Part shown: positions 23,466 through 35,602 of the stretch, piece by piece
Numbering within the stretch: position 1 is the first letter of the stretch
Layout of the letters: each line of letters begins with the position of its first letter
Assembly: GCA_022376925.1 (NCBI GenBank)
Contig: JAIOJX010000002.1
Coordinates: forward strand, 40,510,501 to 40,574,500
DNA length: 64,000 bases
Reading direction: 5' to 3'
Source: Tragulus kanchil
Taxonomy: Eukaryota > Chordata > Mammalia > Artiodactyla > Tragulidae
Position numbers and translations under genes: made by a program
Notes under the pieces: generated by a model
What the model saw: only the letters and a program-made list of their open reading frames with translations
Databases searched by the model: none
Told to the model about the DNA's origin: nothing

Positions 23466-25079
23466 AACAGAGGTCAATCAGGGAAATGCAAACTCAAACA
23501 ACAATGAGACGCCACTACACATCCATTATTAGAGAGAGGAAAACCCAGAACACCGTCCATGGGAATGCTGGTGAGGAGGCGGAGCAACAGAACTTCCACT
23601 TGTAGCTGGTGGAGGGGCTTTAAAGGTGCAGCCACTTTGGAAGTCACTCTGGTGGTTTCTTACAAAGTTAAACACATTCTTATCATAGGACTAGCAATTG
23701 TGCTCATTGGATATTTACTCAAAGGAGATGAGAACTTAATCATAATTGATTTGGAGAAATATGTTTCTGCAGGTGCAAGTACACACACACGTTTCCTTGG
23801 CCTAAAAAGGTCATCCAGGCAGCCATGAGCACACCGAGCACCCAAGTCATGGTTTCTAGTACCGTTTTCCGACAAAAGGAACCAGGGCTCCTTAAATACC
23901 TGGCTGATATCAGAGACTGTGGTGGAAATAAACAAGCTGATGCTGAAGTATCTTGTAGTGCTAGGAAGTGAACGTGCTCCCGCAACAACAAAGAAAAACC
24001 TCATCATCGTGGAGTTGGGGTCAAAGGTGAACTACACATAAAGTACTATGGATTAAAACCCAAAATACAAGATAAAAGTCACAAGTCCATGCCATTATAA
24101 AGAAATGGATGAGTAACTTTATAAGTGCAGAAGAAGAGACCATCTCATTGCAGAAAAATTCCAAACACTTTTTGCAGCTGTTCTGACCTCCGTAGAATGG
24201 AGTGCAAATCCGTGTTCCCAAGCTGTGCACTGCCCCGAGCCACTGCCTTCCAAGAAGGTGGGGGAATTCCTGTGCAGAAGCCACGTTGCCTGGAGACCAA
24301 GGCCAGCATCAAGTCATGACTTGTGTAGACAGTGTGTGCCCTTCGCATGAGGCGATGAAACAGCATTTCCATTGGAATTTGCCACCAAGCCCCCAATCCA
24401 ATCAGGAGAACAACATCAGAGGAAGTCCAACTGAGAGATGTTCTGTAAAACTCCGGACCAATGCTCCTCAAAATGGTCAAGGTACCAAAGCCAAGAGCCC
24501 CTGAAGCTGCCCCTGGCTTCCCAGAGACGCCTCAGCAGACTCAGGAAGACCAAAGGTAAGAAGGCACACTCCCTGAGATCCTGCGGAAAAAAAAGGACTC
24601 TAGGCAACAGCTACAGAAATCAGAATAACCCACAGGCTTCAGTGAATACAATGTATTTTTACTGGTGCATTAGTTGTAACAAATGCGTTGTGTTCATATA
24701 ATGCATCTGGAGAAGGAAACAGCAACCCACTCCAGTATTTTTGCCTGGAGAATCCCATGGACAGAAGATGCGGGCAGGTTACAGTTAACAGGGTCAGGTT
24801 ACAGTCCATGGGGTTGCAAAGAGTCAGACACGACTGAGTGACTATCACTCATGCAATATATGAATAATAGGGAGAGACTGGGTGAGGAATTCTATGCTAC
24901 CTTCTCAATTTTCCTGTAAATATAAACCTGCTGTAAATATGAAAGAATTCCCTGGCAGTGCGACGGCCTGGAGGGGTGGGATGAGGGGGATGTACATATG
25001 ACTAATCTGGGATCATACATATTTGTAAACAACAAAACTGTAAAAGTAAAATGTAAAATACAAATTAAAAAAAAAAAAA
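23466..25079 (+). mobile_element. Old L1M-type LINE, late ORF2 and 3' UTR, with nested SINE
   Basis: The left end has L1 ORF2 text ('ggtcaatcagggaaatgcaa', 'caatgagacgccactac', then 'tatttactcaaaggagatga'). The right part resembles an old L1 3' UTR ('gagatgttctgtaaaactcc', 'ctcaaaatggtcaaggt', 'gagagactgggtgaggaatt') and ends in an A tract at 25066-25079. A Bov-tA is inserted at about 24705. The middle (23800-24350) fits by position and style only. It begins exactly where duplication D7 stops. Confidence 0.6.
24705..24850 (+). mobile_element. Bov-tA/BovB-tail SINE, head missing
   Basis: 'ctggagaaggaaacagcaac', 'gagaatcccatggacagaag' and 'agagtcagacacgactgag' are typical. A local near-repeat ('gggcaggttacagttaaca' followed by 'gggtcaggttacagtcc') adds about 19 bases. 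It splits the old L1 3' UTR. Confidence 0.88.
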
Positions 25080-25199
25080 GAATTCCCTGGCAGTCCTGTG
25101 GCTGGAACTTGGCATCTTCAATGCCATATAGCCCACCTGGGGTTTAATTCCTGATGGGGGAACTTAGACGCTGTATGCCATTAGTGCAGCCCAAAATAA
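25080..25199 (+). mobile_element. CHR-family SINE, short older type
   Basis: 'gaattccctggcagtcctgt' head, 'ggtttaattcctgatgggg' B-box region, and 'cagcccaaaataaa' tail match the short CHR-type tRNA SINE of cetartiodactyls. It inserted into the A tail of the preceding L1. A second 'gaattccctggcagt' at about 24948 lacks the rest of the element. Confidence 0.75.
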
Positions 25200-25226
25200 A
25201 CAGCATCCATTATTACATATTCCATT

Positions 25227-25415
25227 TCCTGGTAGCTCAGCTGGTAAAGAATCCACCTGTAATGTGGGAGACCTGGGTGGAGAAGATCCCCTGGAGAAGG
25301 GAATGGCTACCCACTCCGGTATTCTTGCCTGGAGAGCCCCATGGATAGAGGAGCCTGGCGGGCTACAGTCCACAGGGTCATAATGAGTCAGACGTGACTG
25401 AGCGACTTCCACTCA
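25227..25415 (+). mobile_element. Bov-tA2-like SINE
   Basis: Nearly full length: 'ggtagctcagctggtaaaga', 'ggagaagatcccctggagaa', 'gcctggcgggctacagtcca', 'gagtcagacgtgactgagcg'. Part of the tRNA-like B-box region is deleted. Confidence 0.92.
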
Positions 25416-26689
25416 TGCACCTGCTCATTATTACACTAAAAACAGGCTACGTGGCCATTATCTCCCCTAGGAGTTCCCTCCTTCCTGCTGCATTTCCAGC
25501 CATGCTCCAAGGCTGAAGGGTATGACTGGAAATGAACTCAGCTAAACAGCATCCATTCTTCAGATCCTTCAAAATGAAGTAAAGTGTTCAATTCAATGAA
25601 TCACAGTACACCTGTTAGACAATCTATACCAAAAGAGGGAAACCTATAACCTGAGTGACACTCAGTTTTCCTCCAAATTCACAAAGTTATACCAGTCATT
25701 CTAAATTCTATTCACAGCTACAATCTGTTCATTTTCCATTATCTTGGAAAAAAGAGAGATGTTAGCTACTTAATTATGGAAAATATCACATAAATTTTGG
25801 GGAATGATACTGAAAGGAGAAAACTTTATGCTTCCAAATTTATAGTCCAACATTGAGTTTACACCCTCAAGGTGTATGCTACTTGATTTAAAGCCCGAGT
25901 TTCTCTCTGGAGAAGGAGGAGATGGATTGCTTCCCTCTTCCTTTCTCCCTGAAGTGTTCTAATCAGTATACCTTGAGGGGGCCCAAGGTGCTGGAGAAAG
26001 TTCTAAGGCTTAAGAGGAAAAGTCAGACAGATACTGGATGAGGAAGCTGCCTACAAACGGTAGCCCATCCTCCGACTCAGGAAAAACAAGAGCGTTACAC
26101 ACCAGGTCCACAGTGGTGCCATAGGAAAAATCAAGTGGACACATTTTCTTATACAAATGGGACCCTCCAGTACCTGGGGGCTGTGGCTGTTTTGTTTTCT
26201 CTCACCCAAGTTGCCTTAACATCACCTACACAAAGTCTATATGTAACACTTCAGGCCTCGGCCCCCTTGCTTCCTGAGGCCTATTTGTCTTCATTTCTCT
26301 GTCTTGACATCGTCTTCCATCAGCTGAGTTCTTGTGCCCAGTGCTTTCCATTCTTGTGGCTCTTGCCCTTAAGATGACTCCAAAGGGACTCAACACTTGA
26401 CTAGGGAATTCTTGGCTTAGGAAGCACATGGTTCAAAGGCACTGAGATGAAAGAGGCCAGATTTCAGGAGAAAGCAGAGACCCGTACTTGCTCTTGCTGT
26501 CCAGAAGTCTCTGCTTACTACATTTCACACGTATTAACCCAAGTCTAGGAGCTGAGCCTCACTCATGAATGCTGCAAAGTAAAGAACCAAAGCTTTCTTC
26601 CATGATCATTTACTTTCTCTACAACCCAAGTCATTCTGCCCTTGGTATCACCATCATGAGCAGGTTCAGATCAGATCACAGAGGATTAA
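25416..26689. other. Stretch with no gene recognised
   Basis: Nothing nameable on either strand. The small frames at 26135-26377 (plus) and 26226-26429 (minus) overlap each other and resemble no known protein. Confidence 0.45.
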
Positions 26690-26850
26690 CAGTTGGTTTA
26701 GTGGTTAAGTGAGGGGATTTCAAAGCTAAGCTGTCTGAGTTAGTGTCCATTTCCAACACTCAGTCACTGTGATCCCAGGCAAATTATTCTCATTTGTGGT
26801 AAATTAGATTTCTCACTGTAAAGTGGTGATATTAATGGCCTTTCGGACTG
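26690..26850 (+). mobile_element. MIR SINE
   Basis: Diverged but ordered match to MIR: 'tttagtggttaagtgagggg' (tRNA-like start), 'ccaggcaaattattctcatt' (core, compare 'ttgggcaagttacttaacct') and 'actgtaaagtggtgatatta' (compare 'tctgtaaaatggggataata'). Ancient, fixed across mammals. Confidence 0.75.
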
Positions 26851-27118
26851 GGTGGCCGGAGGAGTCAGCCAGGGTACTAACCTGCCAGTCGGGTGCCTGC
26901 CAGGAGTGGGTCTCCTGAAGTCCACAAGTCCATACTGATTTGCCTGAGACCCACCCTAGCAACCTAGCCACACAGACAAGTGAGGTAGGCACTTGTGTCT
27001 CTCAGATCTTATTGGGGGAAGGGTACACCCAAAATCAAGAGTAAGATTTATTGTCTCTCACCTCATTATTCACCCTATATCTCTTGCTAAAATCCACAAC
27101 AGCAAAACAGAGCCCCCG

Positions 27119-27415
27119 GGGCTTCCCTGGTGGTCCAGTGTGTAAAGAGTCTGCATTGCAGTGCAAGGGGTGCCAGTTCGATCCCTGGCCTGGGAAGATT
27201 CCACACGCCACGGAGCAGCTGGACCAGTGCGTCCAATTACAACCTGGCGCTCTGGAGCTCATGTGCCCAGAGCTGGTGCTCTCCAACGAGAGAGGCCACT
27301 GTGATGGGAGGCCCACGCAGGCCAAAGAATTAAGATGGATGAAAATAAATAAATGAAGGACCAATAAAAGAGACCAAAATAAAAACAAAAACAACAAAAA
27401 CAATAAAAACACCAG
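27119..27415 (+). mobile_element. CHR-like tRNA-derived SINE, intermediate age
   Basis: Head 'ggcttccctggtggtccagt', B box 'agttcgatccc', body 'gtgatgggaggcccacgcag', and a simple tail rich in 'aaaacaaaaacaac'. More substitutions than the copies at 22, 44 and 55 kb. The frames at 27051-27356 and 27130-27333 are SINE translations. Confidence 0.85.
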
Positions 27416-28544
27416 AACCCCCGATCATGTTTCTTTACCCAGGTAATTCAGTTCAGAATCAAAAGTCCCCACAAACGCAATGGCCAATGAAACCGAGCTC
27501 CCACACGAGGAGTTGGGAGTCTGCAGCTTTGCATCCTTGCAGTAACTGTCTCAGCACCTGGAAGGGGGCCGGAATGGGCTGGAAGGGTCTGGCCCTGGGT
27601 TCATCATGGCTCCCGTCAGGACTGCACATGGGCTGCACAGTGGCCGGCCTGCGCCCACCATTGTCAAGCTGCTCAGGCTCTGTAGCCACAAACAGGCCTT
27701 GTCTGCTTTGGCACAGACCTCCCAAAGGACCTCCCAAAGGCTGCTCTTCCTGACTGTAGGGCTCCAGCCTTATTTAGCTGACTTGCTTTCTGGCAGCAAA
27801 TTAGATGTTCTCTCATAACTCATTTTGTTTCAACTATTTTGTCTAATTAAGCAAAAAATTTGAACACTGAAATTTAAAAAAAAATTAATTAAAAAAACTT
27901 CTGATGAATGGAAGAAGCTCTCCCAGGAAAGTGCATCCTGCACCTAAGCATGACCAAGTCTCTGGGATCTGACTTCTCTGGGAGAAGGCTCAAACACTGT
28001 CTACAAGAAACTTCTCTACTAAGCATTTCATATGAGACTTCCAACAAAAATGAATATCATCTGCTCCAGGGTCACGATGACTGAAGGTTGGAAACGGACA
28101 TTAACTCGGGCAGCTTAGCTTTGGCTCCCTTCGCTCACTTTTCTACTGTATGATTTATTTTCTGCTGAAAGATTTAAACCTCCTCATGACTGTGAGAGCA
28201 GAAAGCCCAAGATCACAGTGCCCTGGGCTATAAGGAAAGCACATGATGGCAGAAGATCACCTTGAGCCCTTGATCTGCAGCATCCAGAGCTATTTTTGCT
28301 GTCTTCTCAAACCAAAAGTCCTACACGCCTTCACATCGTTCATTTTTTTTTTTTTTTAATGACATAAAGGAAGAAACGGAGGCTTCACTGTACTTTGCAG
28401 ATGATGTTCATCTTTCTGGCTATGATTCTGTCTCCTTTTCACTATAAACACTTCCCTAATATCTGCCGTCTGTTACAGAGGTATCCTAGCAGGACTAGGG
28501 CTACACTGCATCCACCTCATCGTCAAAGTCTGAGGCAGGGAGGA
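27416..28544. other. Stretch with no gene recognised
   Basis: Contains overlapping frames on both strands at 27427-27818 in GC-richer sequence, plus an AT-rich run near 27860-27900 and a T run near 28342-28357. No family assigned. Confidence 0.4.
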
Positions 28545-29119
28545 CCCCAGGGCCTGCAGGTGTGAGGCTAGAGTGAACTCTACAGCTGCCCATGTTTGTG
28601 CTGAGGATGGGGAGGTCTTGAATGTGGTTTTCCTTGCCCCAGTTGGCTTCTAAAATTACTGGTGGTCCCATTTCAAGAGAATAATCTGGAGCAGCTCAGG
28701 ACACTGAACAAGCGTTCTCCTCCTAGCAGTAAGAGGGTCAGAGTGCAGGGCATCCCCCTGCCACCCACAGAGCAGGCGGGTTAGCCGTGGAGACTGCCAC
28801 CTCCCTGATGGCACCTTCCCAATGCTGTCACCTTCTCATTGTCCAGAGCCTGTTACTAACGTGCCCAGAGCCTCATAGTCTGCAGTTAGTCCCTGATGTG
28901 CCTGTAGCAGAGACTGCAAACAGGCAAGTTGACCACAGTGCTGGGTGGGGTGTGCCACCATCTGAGGCGGGGCTCAGTCTAAACAGGAAACAAATGTGTA
29001 GACACACTGCAAAGCTGAAGAAAGAAACACAGTGGTGCTGGGAGGGCTGAGGACGCCAAAGGAACACAATGCGGAGCTTTCAGATGGACGAATTTATAAG
29101 TAACAACTAAACACATCAT

Positions 29120-29332
29120 CAGGGCTTCCCTGGAGGCTCAGTCAGTAAAAAATCTGCCTGGAATGCAGAAGAGCCAGGTTCAGTCCCCAGGTCGGGAAGA
29201 TCCTCTGGAGAAGGGAATAGCTACCCCCTCCAGTATTCTTGCCAGGAGAATGCCATGGGCAGACAAGCCTGGAGGTCTACAGTCCATGCTGTCTCAAAGA
29301 ACTGGACATCACTAAGCAACTAACACTTCAAC
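29120..29332 (+). mobile_element. Bov-tA SINE (copy 1)
   Basis: Full-length plus-strand copy: 'gggcttccctggaggctcag', 'ggttcagtccccaggtcggg', 'ccagtattcttgccaggaga', ending 'ctaagcaactaacacttca'. Confidence 0.92.
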
Positions 29333-30273
29333 GTTCAAGTACATAATCAAACTGCCATTAAAATCAATCAGAAAAATAGATTGTTTAGCAGACGTTCTAC
29401 TACCAGGGGAAAAGACTGTCCCCATGTAACTCCACATTTATAGTGCTAAATGAGATGTACTGAAAACCTTAATATGGGGGAAAAAGCACTAAAGAGAATA
29501 GGAGATAATGAAGTAGAACTTTTTTCTCCACTGTTGAATAGTTCAGCTCACCTTTCCAAAGAGCTATCTGGCAATACAAAATCTAGCTATTTATGTGCAA
29601 ACCTTAGATAAAGGGATCCTAGGTAAAGTTCTAAAGATATTCTCATCCAACAATAAAAATTCTTGGATTTTGGATTTTTAAACTTAATATAATTTATGTT
29701 ACACTAATACTGCATATGTATGAAGATATACCCCAGGGCCTGCAGGTGTGAGGCTAGAGTGAACTCTACAGCTGCCCATTTTTCAGGGGGGTTGGGGCCC
29801 CAGGGCAAATTACTGGTGGTCCCATTTCAAGAGAATAATCTGGAGCAGCTCAGGACACTGAACAAGCGTTCTCCTCCTAGCAGTAAGAGGGTCAGAGTGC
29901 AGGGCATCCCCCTGCCACCCACAGAGCAGGCGGGTTAGCCGTGGAGACTGCCACCTCCCTGATGGCACCTTCCCAATGCTGTCACCTTCTCATTGTCCAG
30001 AGCCTGTTACTAACGTGCCCAGAGCCTCATAGTCTGCAGTTAGTCCCTGATGTGCCTGTAGCAGAGACTGCAAACAGGCAAGTTGACCACAGTGCTGGGT
30101 GGGGTGTGCCACCATCTGAGGCGGGGCTCAGTCTAAACAGGAAACAAATGTGTAGACACACTGCAAAGCTGAAGAAAGAAACACAGTGGTGCTGGGAGGG
30201 CTGAGGACGCCAAAGGAACACAATGCGGAGCTTTCAGATGGACGAATTTATAAGTAACAACTAAACACATCAT

Positions 30274-30486
30274 CAGGGCTTCCCTGGAGGCTCAGTCAGT
30301 AAAAAATCTGCCTGGAATGCAGAAGAGCCAGGTTCAGTCCCCAGGTCGGGAAGATCCTCTGGAGAAGGGAATAGCTACCCCCTCCAGTATTCTTGCCAGG
30401 AGAATGCCATGGGCAGACAAGCCTGGAGGTCTACAGTCCATGCTGTCTCAAAGAACTGGACATCACTAAGCAACTAACACTTCAAC
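30274..30486 (+). mobile_element. Bov-tA SINE (D8 copy 2)
   Basis: Counterpart of 29120-29332, offset 1154. Confidence 0.92.
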
Positions 30487-31019
30487 GTTCAAGTACATAA
30501 TCAAACTGCCATTAAAATCAATCAGAAAAATAGATTGTTTAGCAGACGTTCTACTACCAGGGGAAAAGACTGTCCCCATGTAACTCCACATTTATAGTGC
30601 TAAATGAGATGTACTGAAAACCTTAATATGGGGGAAAAAGCACTAAAGAGAATAGGAGATAATGAAGTAGAACTTTTTTCTCCACTGTTGAATAGTTCAG
30701 CTCACCTTTCCAAAGAGCTATCTGGCAATACAAAATCTAGCTATTTATGTGCAAACCTTAGATAAAGGGATCCTAGGTAAAGTTCTAAAGATATTCTCAT
30801 CCAACAATAAAAATTCTTGGATTTTGGATTTTTAAACTTAATATAATTTATGTTACACTAATACTGCATATAGTTTATGGGAAGTGAATATGTAAGTTTC
30901 TGTAAATGATGAACACACACTGACTTTCAATCTGAAGTAAATTAAAGAGTAGTATAAGTCTCCCACATTTTCCATGGTATCTGAAGAGTCAGAGAGATGG
31001 TTTTCACTCCTCAGAAGAG

Positions 31020-31087
31020 AACTTCATGGCAGAAAACAACACAACTCTGTAAAGCAATTATCTTTCAATTAAAAAACTGAAAAAGAG
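31020..31087 (+). mobile_element. Very short L1 3' end
   Basis: 'aacacaactctgtaaagcaa' then 'ttatctttcaattaaaaaa' is the terminal part of a ruminant-type L1 3' UTR with its A-rich tail. Only about 65 bp, an extreme 5' truncation. Confidence 0.7.
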
Positions 31088-32210
31088 AGTATTAAACAAG
31101 AAAAAAGGCAGTCAGTCTAAGTGCAAATAAAATTTGAAAAATAAAAAAAGGAAGAATTTCAATGATGAGTCAAACTGCAGTTAGAAAGCAAGCACCCTAT
31201 GTTACCCACTCACCCCCAGGTTCCACTGAATAAACAGCTGTTACCTACATGCTTCCTGCAGACTTTAAATGATCACATTATTAAATTTAAAACATCCAAA
31301 CTAGAAAAGGTGTAATGAAAAAATGTAAATCACATAATAAACCCAGTTATACCCAGAGCACATGTGGAAGAAGTGAATGGATCCTTCAATTCACCAGCAA
31401 AGGCAGGCTATTAAAACATTAATTTAGAAGAAGAGTGTAGTTTACTTACATCCTGAGATAAAATTTTAATATCGATAATTTGGTACAGATCTTTACCCAC
31501 CAAAATACATGAGGATGTTCATCTGGAGGTCATTTCGGGAGTTTCATGAGCTCAGTTCAAAAACTCTCTTGTTTTTGAATGTCTTTACCCCTTCAGCTCC
31601 TGTCATTGGTGGAACTGTACTAGTCAATTAGCTTTGTAGAGTCCTAGAGCATCGCACCTGAGTTGATCAACATCCACAAGAGTCTCTAACCAAGTGCCAA
31701 AGAAAAGGCACTGAGACTGTCAGAGGGCCAGGAGGGAAACTTGGTTTGCTGTTTTATAGCTAACAACTGTGTTCGCAGAATAACCGAGGGTGTGGGGTTC
31801 TTATGAAAACTGAACAACAGAGTTTATAAAAACTGAAATGCATAAATGTTAGAGAACAAAACTGTCACAAGTGGTACAGGGTCAACTAGAGCTTTCTAGA
31901 AACAGCCTTCAACCTCTCTTTTCCTCATATCTGAGCTGCTTCTATTCTCCCCAAATACAAGTTTGCTGGTTGAAGAATGCAACCCTTATCTTCTTGGATT
32001 ATTTTGAGGGAAATGTCTTCAGCTATTTTATTCAGTGTAGAAGAGTACTAAGAGGAAAGAGAGACGTTTGGGAGAAGCCACATCTGGCAAGTAGATGTGA
32101 AAAATACCTGATACAAATATAAGTAGCAGACAGAGAGAGATTCTCTATGCTACTAAGTTTATTTTCTTAAAGATTAGGAATTGACACAAAGCCTACTTTA
32201 GCAAAAAGCT
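31088..32210. other. Stretch with no gene recognised
   Basis: The only frame of note is 83 codons at 31871-32122 (plus), without recognisable features. Confidence 0.4.
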
Positions 32211-32213
32211 TGC

Positions 32214-32292
32214 TACATATATATAAACATATATATATTATATAGGCATATGTGTACACACCCATATATATAAACACATGTATGCATACACA
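32214..32292. repeat. TA/CA-rich simple repeat
   Basis: 'catatatatataaacatata' followed by mixed 'tatata' and 'cacaca' words. A Bov-tA inserted just to its right. Confidence 0.7.
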
Positions 32293-32302
32293 AAACATGT
32301 TG

Positions 32303-32478
32303 TGAAAGTCGCTCAGTCATGTGCTAATTTTTGCAACATCGACAAGCCATGGAATTCTCTAGGCAATAATACTGAATGGGTCACCATTCTCTCTCCAGGA
32401 GATCTTCCCAACCCAGGAATCAAAGCAGGTTTTCCTGAATTTCAGGCAGATTCTTAATCAGCCGAGCTACCAGGGAAG
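32303..32478 (-). mobile_element. Bov-tA SINE, diverged
   Basis: Reversed copy: 'gaaagtcgctcagtcatgtg', 'tctccaggagatcttcccaa', 'gagctaccagggaagct'. A short 'aaaacat' repeat on both sides may be the target-site duplication. Confidence 0.85.
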
Positions 32479-32689
32479 CTTATATAAAACATACATACAT
32501 AGTATAACCGCATGCATATGTATAATTTATCTCTCTGTCTGTACACAGAGGTATGGAGATTTATCTCTTGTTACCTATCTATCCATCAAATCTAGCTATC
32601 GTTTATCTATTACTCAATCTGTTAATGCATATTTAGTTACAGCTGATTGCAATTACCTTGTAGAAAATCACCAACTCACAAGGGTAGGC

Positions 32690-33650
32690 ACCATGAAAGA
32701 AAAAAAGGAACAACTATACCACAAAATATTTTGAAGATAATTAATAAAGTGGTACCCATAAGTCCTTACACATCAATGATTGCATCAACTAATCATCAGA
32801 AAAATGCAAATTAAACCACAATGAGATATCGCCTCACAGCTGCTAGAATGGCTGTTATAAAAAAAGGTGAGCAATAGCAAGTGTGGCAGATGTGAAGACG
32901 GGGAACCCTTGCTCATTGTCAGTGGGAATGTAAATTAGTGAAACTACTACGAGAAACAAGTGGAGGCGCCTCACAGAATTAGAAACGGAACTACAATACG
33001 ATCCAGAGATCCCACTGTGGAGTGTGCACAAATGAAACACAGACAGCTTGACACGATAGCCTATGGTTTTGAAGCGTCACTCACAGTAGCCCAAATCAGG
33101 AAACATCCTAAGTGTCCATAAATGGATAAATGGATAAAGAAGATTTTTTATATATGTAATGAAATATTATCAGCCCACAAGAAATAAGGCAATCCTGCCA
33201 TTTGCAATCATATGGATGGTCCATGAGGTCATTATCCTGTCAGATAAGTCAGAGAAAGATATATGCTATAAGTTATCACTTACAAGTAGACGTAAAAAAG
33301 CCAAACTCATGAACAGAATGGTTACCAGGGGTTAGGGGAAGAGGAATTGAGGAGATGTTAGTCAAAATGTACGAACTTAAGATGAGTAAATTCTTGAGGT
33401 CTAATGAATGCACAGACTATGCTTATCATTAACAATACTGTATAATATACTTCAAAGTTGCAAGAGATTAGATCTCAATAGTTCTCACTACAAAGAAAAA
33501 AATGTTAATTAAGTGATGCGGTGGTTGTTAGCTTACCCTACACTGGTGATCAGATATAAATCTATCAAATCATCACCTGATTCACCTTAAACTTACACAG
33601 GGTGATATGCCAATTAAATTTTTTCCTCTAGAAAAAGAAATTAACCAGAA
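32690..33650 (+). mobile_element. Old L1 LINE, ORF2 end and 3' UTR
   Basis: Ordered L1 text: 'aatgagatatcgcctcacag' (late ORF2), 'cattgtcagtgggaatgtaa', 'aatggataaatggataaaga', then 3'-UTR motifs 'atggttaccaggggttaggg' and 'ggtgatatgccaattaaatt'. All frames are broken. About 960 bp, 5'-truncated. Confidence 0.85.
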
Positions 33651-34004
33651 GAGTAAATAGTATAAATGTCACTTCATACTAAGGTGATATCCTTGGTTGG
33701 ATATTCTAGAGAGAAACCTATTCAAGTTGAAAGATATTTCACTCTTCAGAGCTTTCTTAGAAAAAAAAATAGCAAGAAAGAAACACAAAAGAGAAATAAT
33801 GCTCTCCTTGGTATGCAAGCACATTTTCCCTCACCTCAGAGTAACTTACACAGCAGTCAGTGAAGCCTGTGGCTAGAGCAAGGAGAATACAAGCCTGTAG
33901 GAGTTTGTGCTCAGTGGGGAGAGTCTGCTTACTCAAATGCGAATGTGGACCAAGACCCCTGGACAGTCTCACTCACTCAGCCAGCTGAGAACCACATTAG
34001 CACT

Positions 34005-34006
<2 letters not shown>

Positions 34007-34043
<37 letters not shown>
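34007..34043. repeat. (AC)n microsatellite, about 18 units (copy 1)
   Basis: Uninterrupted AC run of 37 nt. The D9 copy at 35078-35114 has the same length. Confidence 0.95.
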
Positions 34044-34046
<3 letters not shown>

Positions 34047-34323
34047 CTAGCACTATCTTAAAACAAAGCCACAACAGACTCTGAGTTTAGGAAAAATTGC
34101 CTTTTTGCATATGCAGTGAAATACTCTCTCAAACCTGTCGCTATTGTTTCTGGAGGGAAGCATTTTCCCCAGTTCTGCATATATATTTACGTAACCAAGA
34201 TCCTCCTCACATCTATTTCTGAGGATGCTCATTTTCTCCGCACTTATGGGAGCACTTGTAGAATATCAATAATTATACAAGTTACTTGTATTAGTTTTAA
34301 CTGACATCTAATATTTCATCATA

Positions 34324-34531
34324 GGTTTCCCAGATGACTCAGTGGTGTCTCCTGTTTATCTTTCCTGCTAAGCAGGAGACACGGGTTCAATCCCTGAGTC
34401 TGGAAGATCCTTGGAAAAGGGAATAGCAACCGACTCCAGGATTCTTGCCTGGAGAATCCCACGAACAGAAGAGCCTGGTGGGCTACAGTCCATGGGGTCG
34501 CAAAGAGTCAGACACAACTTACTGACTAATA
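34324..34531 (+). mobile_element. Bov-tA SINE (copy 1)
   Basis: 'ggtttcccagatgactcagt', 'acgggttcaatccctgagtc', 'attcttgcctggagaatccc', 'gcaaagagtcagacacaact'. Full length apart from a diverged head. Confidence 0.92.
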
Positions 34532-35075
34532 GAAACAAATATTTAATCATATTTTTAGCTACTTCTGCATTCTACTATCTATGTTTTAATAGTTCAAGGC
34601 CTGCAAAGGGAACTAGTCCCTCAGGTAAACTTAAGAAAGCATACAAGCAAGTCCTTCCATAAAGGAAACATTTAACTGGTAAGTTATTTTTACACTTGTG
34701 ATTTGCATCACTCTGTTACCTGTAAGACTGTTGTTAGAGCAGTTCACACACACTTGTAGTTTGTACAAAACATATCATTTGTTTATTTTACTTTTTTTGC
34801 CCTCAATCTGTTTCACTCTTCAGAGCTTTCTTAGAAAAAAATAGCAAGAAAGAAACACAAAGAGAAATAATGCTCTCCTTGGTATGCAAGCACATTTTCC
34901 CTCACCTCAGAGTAACTTACACAGCAGTCAGTGAAGCCTGTGGCTAGAGCAAGGAGAATACAAGCCTGTAGGAGTTTGTGCTCAGTGGGGAGAGTCTGCT
35001 TACTCAAATGCGAATGTGGACCAAGACCCCTGGACAGTCTCACTCACTCAGCCAGCTGAGAACCACATTAGCACT

Positions 35076-35077
<2 letters not shown>

Positions 35078-35114
<37 letters not shown>
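35078..35114. repeat. (AC)n microsatellite (D9 copy 2)
   Basis: 37-nt AC run, identical in length to the run at 34007-34043. Confidence 0.95.
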
Positions 35115-35117
<3 letters not shown>

Positions 35118-35394
35118 CTAGCACTATCTTAAAACAAAGCCACAACAGACTCTGAGTTTAGGAAAAATTGCCTTTTTGCATATGCAGTGAAATACTCTCT
35201 CAAACCTGTCGCTATTGTTTCTGGAGGGAAGCATTTTCCCCAGTTCTGCATATATATTTACGTAACCAAGATCCTCCTCACATCTATTTCTGAGGATGCT
35301 CATTTTCTCCGCACTTATGGGAGCACTTGTAGAATATCAATAATTATACAAGTTACTTGTATTAGTTTTAACTGACATCTAATATTTCATCATA

Positions 35395-35602
35395 GGTTTC
35401 CCAGATGACTCAGTGGTGTCTCCTGTTTATCTTTCCTGCTAAGCAGGAGACACGGGTTCAATCCCTGAGTCTGGAAGATCCTTGGAAAAGGGAATAGCAA
35501 CCGACTCCAGGATTCTTGCCTGGAGAATCCCACGAACAGAAGAGCCTGGTGGGCTACAGTCCATGGGGTCGCAAAGAGTCAGACACAACTTACTGACTAA
35601 TA
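35395..35602 (+). mobile_element. Bov-tA SINE (D9 copy 2)
   Basis: Counterpart of 34324-34531, offset 1071. Confidence 0.92.

Larger units (their letters stand above)
28545..30871. repeat. Tandem duplication D8, period 1186 then 1154
   Basis: Copy 1 is 28545-29716 and copy 2 is 29731-30871. Close to the start of copy 2, 27 bases (29780-29806, G-rich 'caggggggttggggcccca') replace 58 bases of copy 1 (28595-28652). After that I see no difference, and the 87-codon frames at 28787 and 29941 are identical. Confidence 0.95.
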
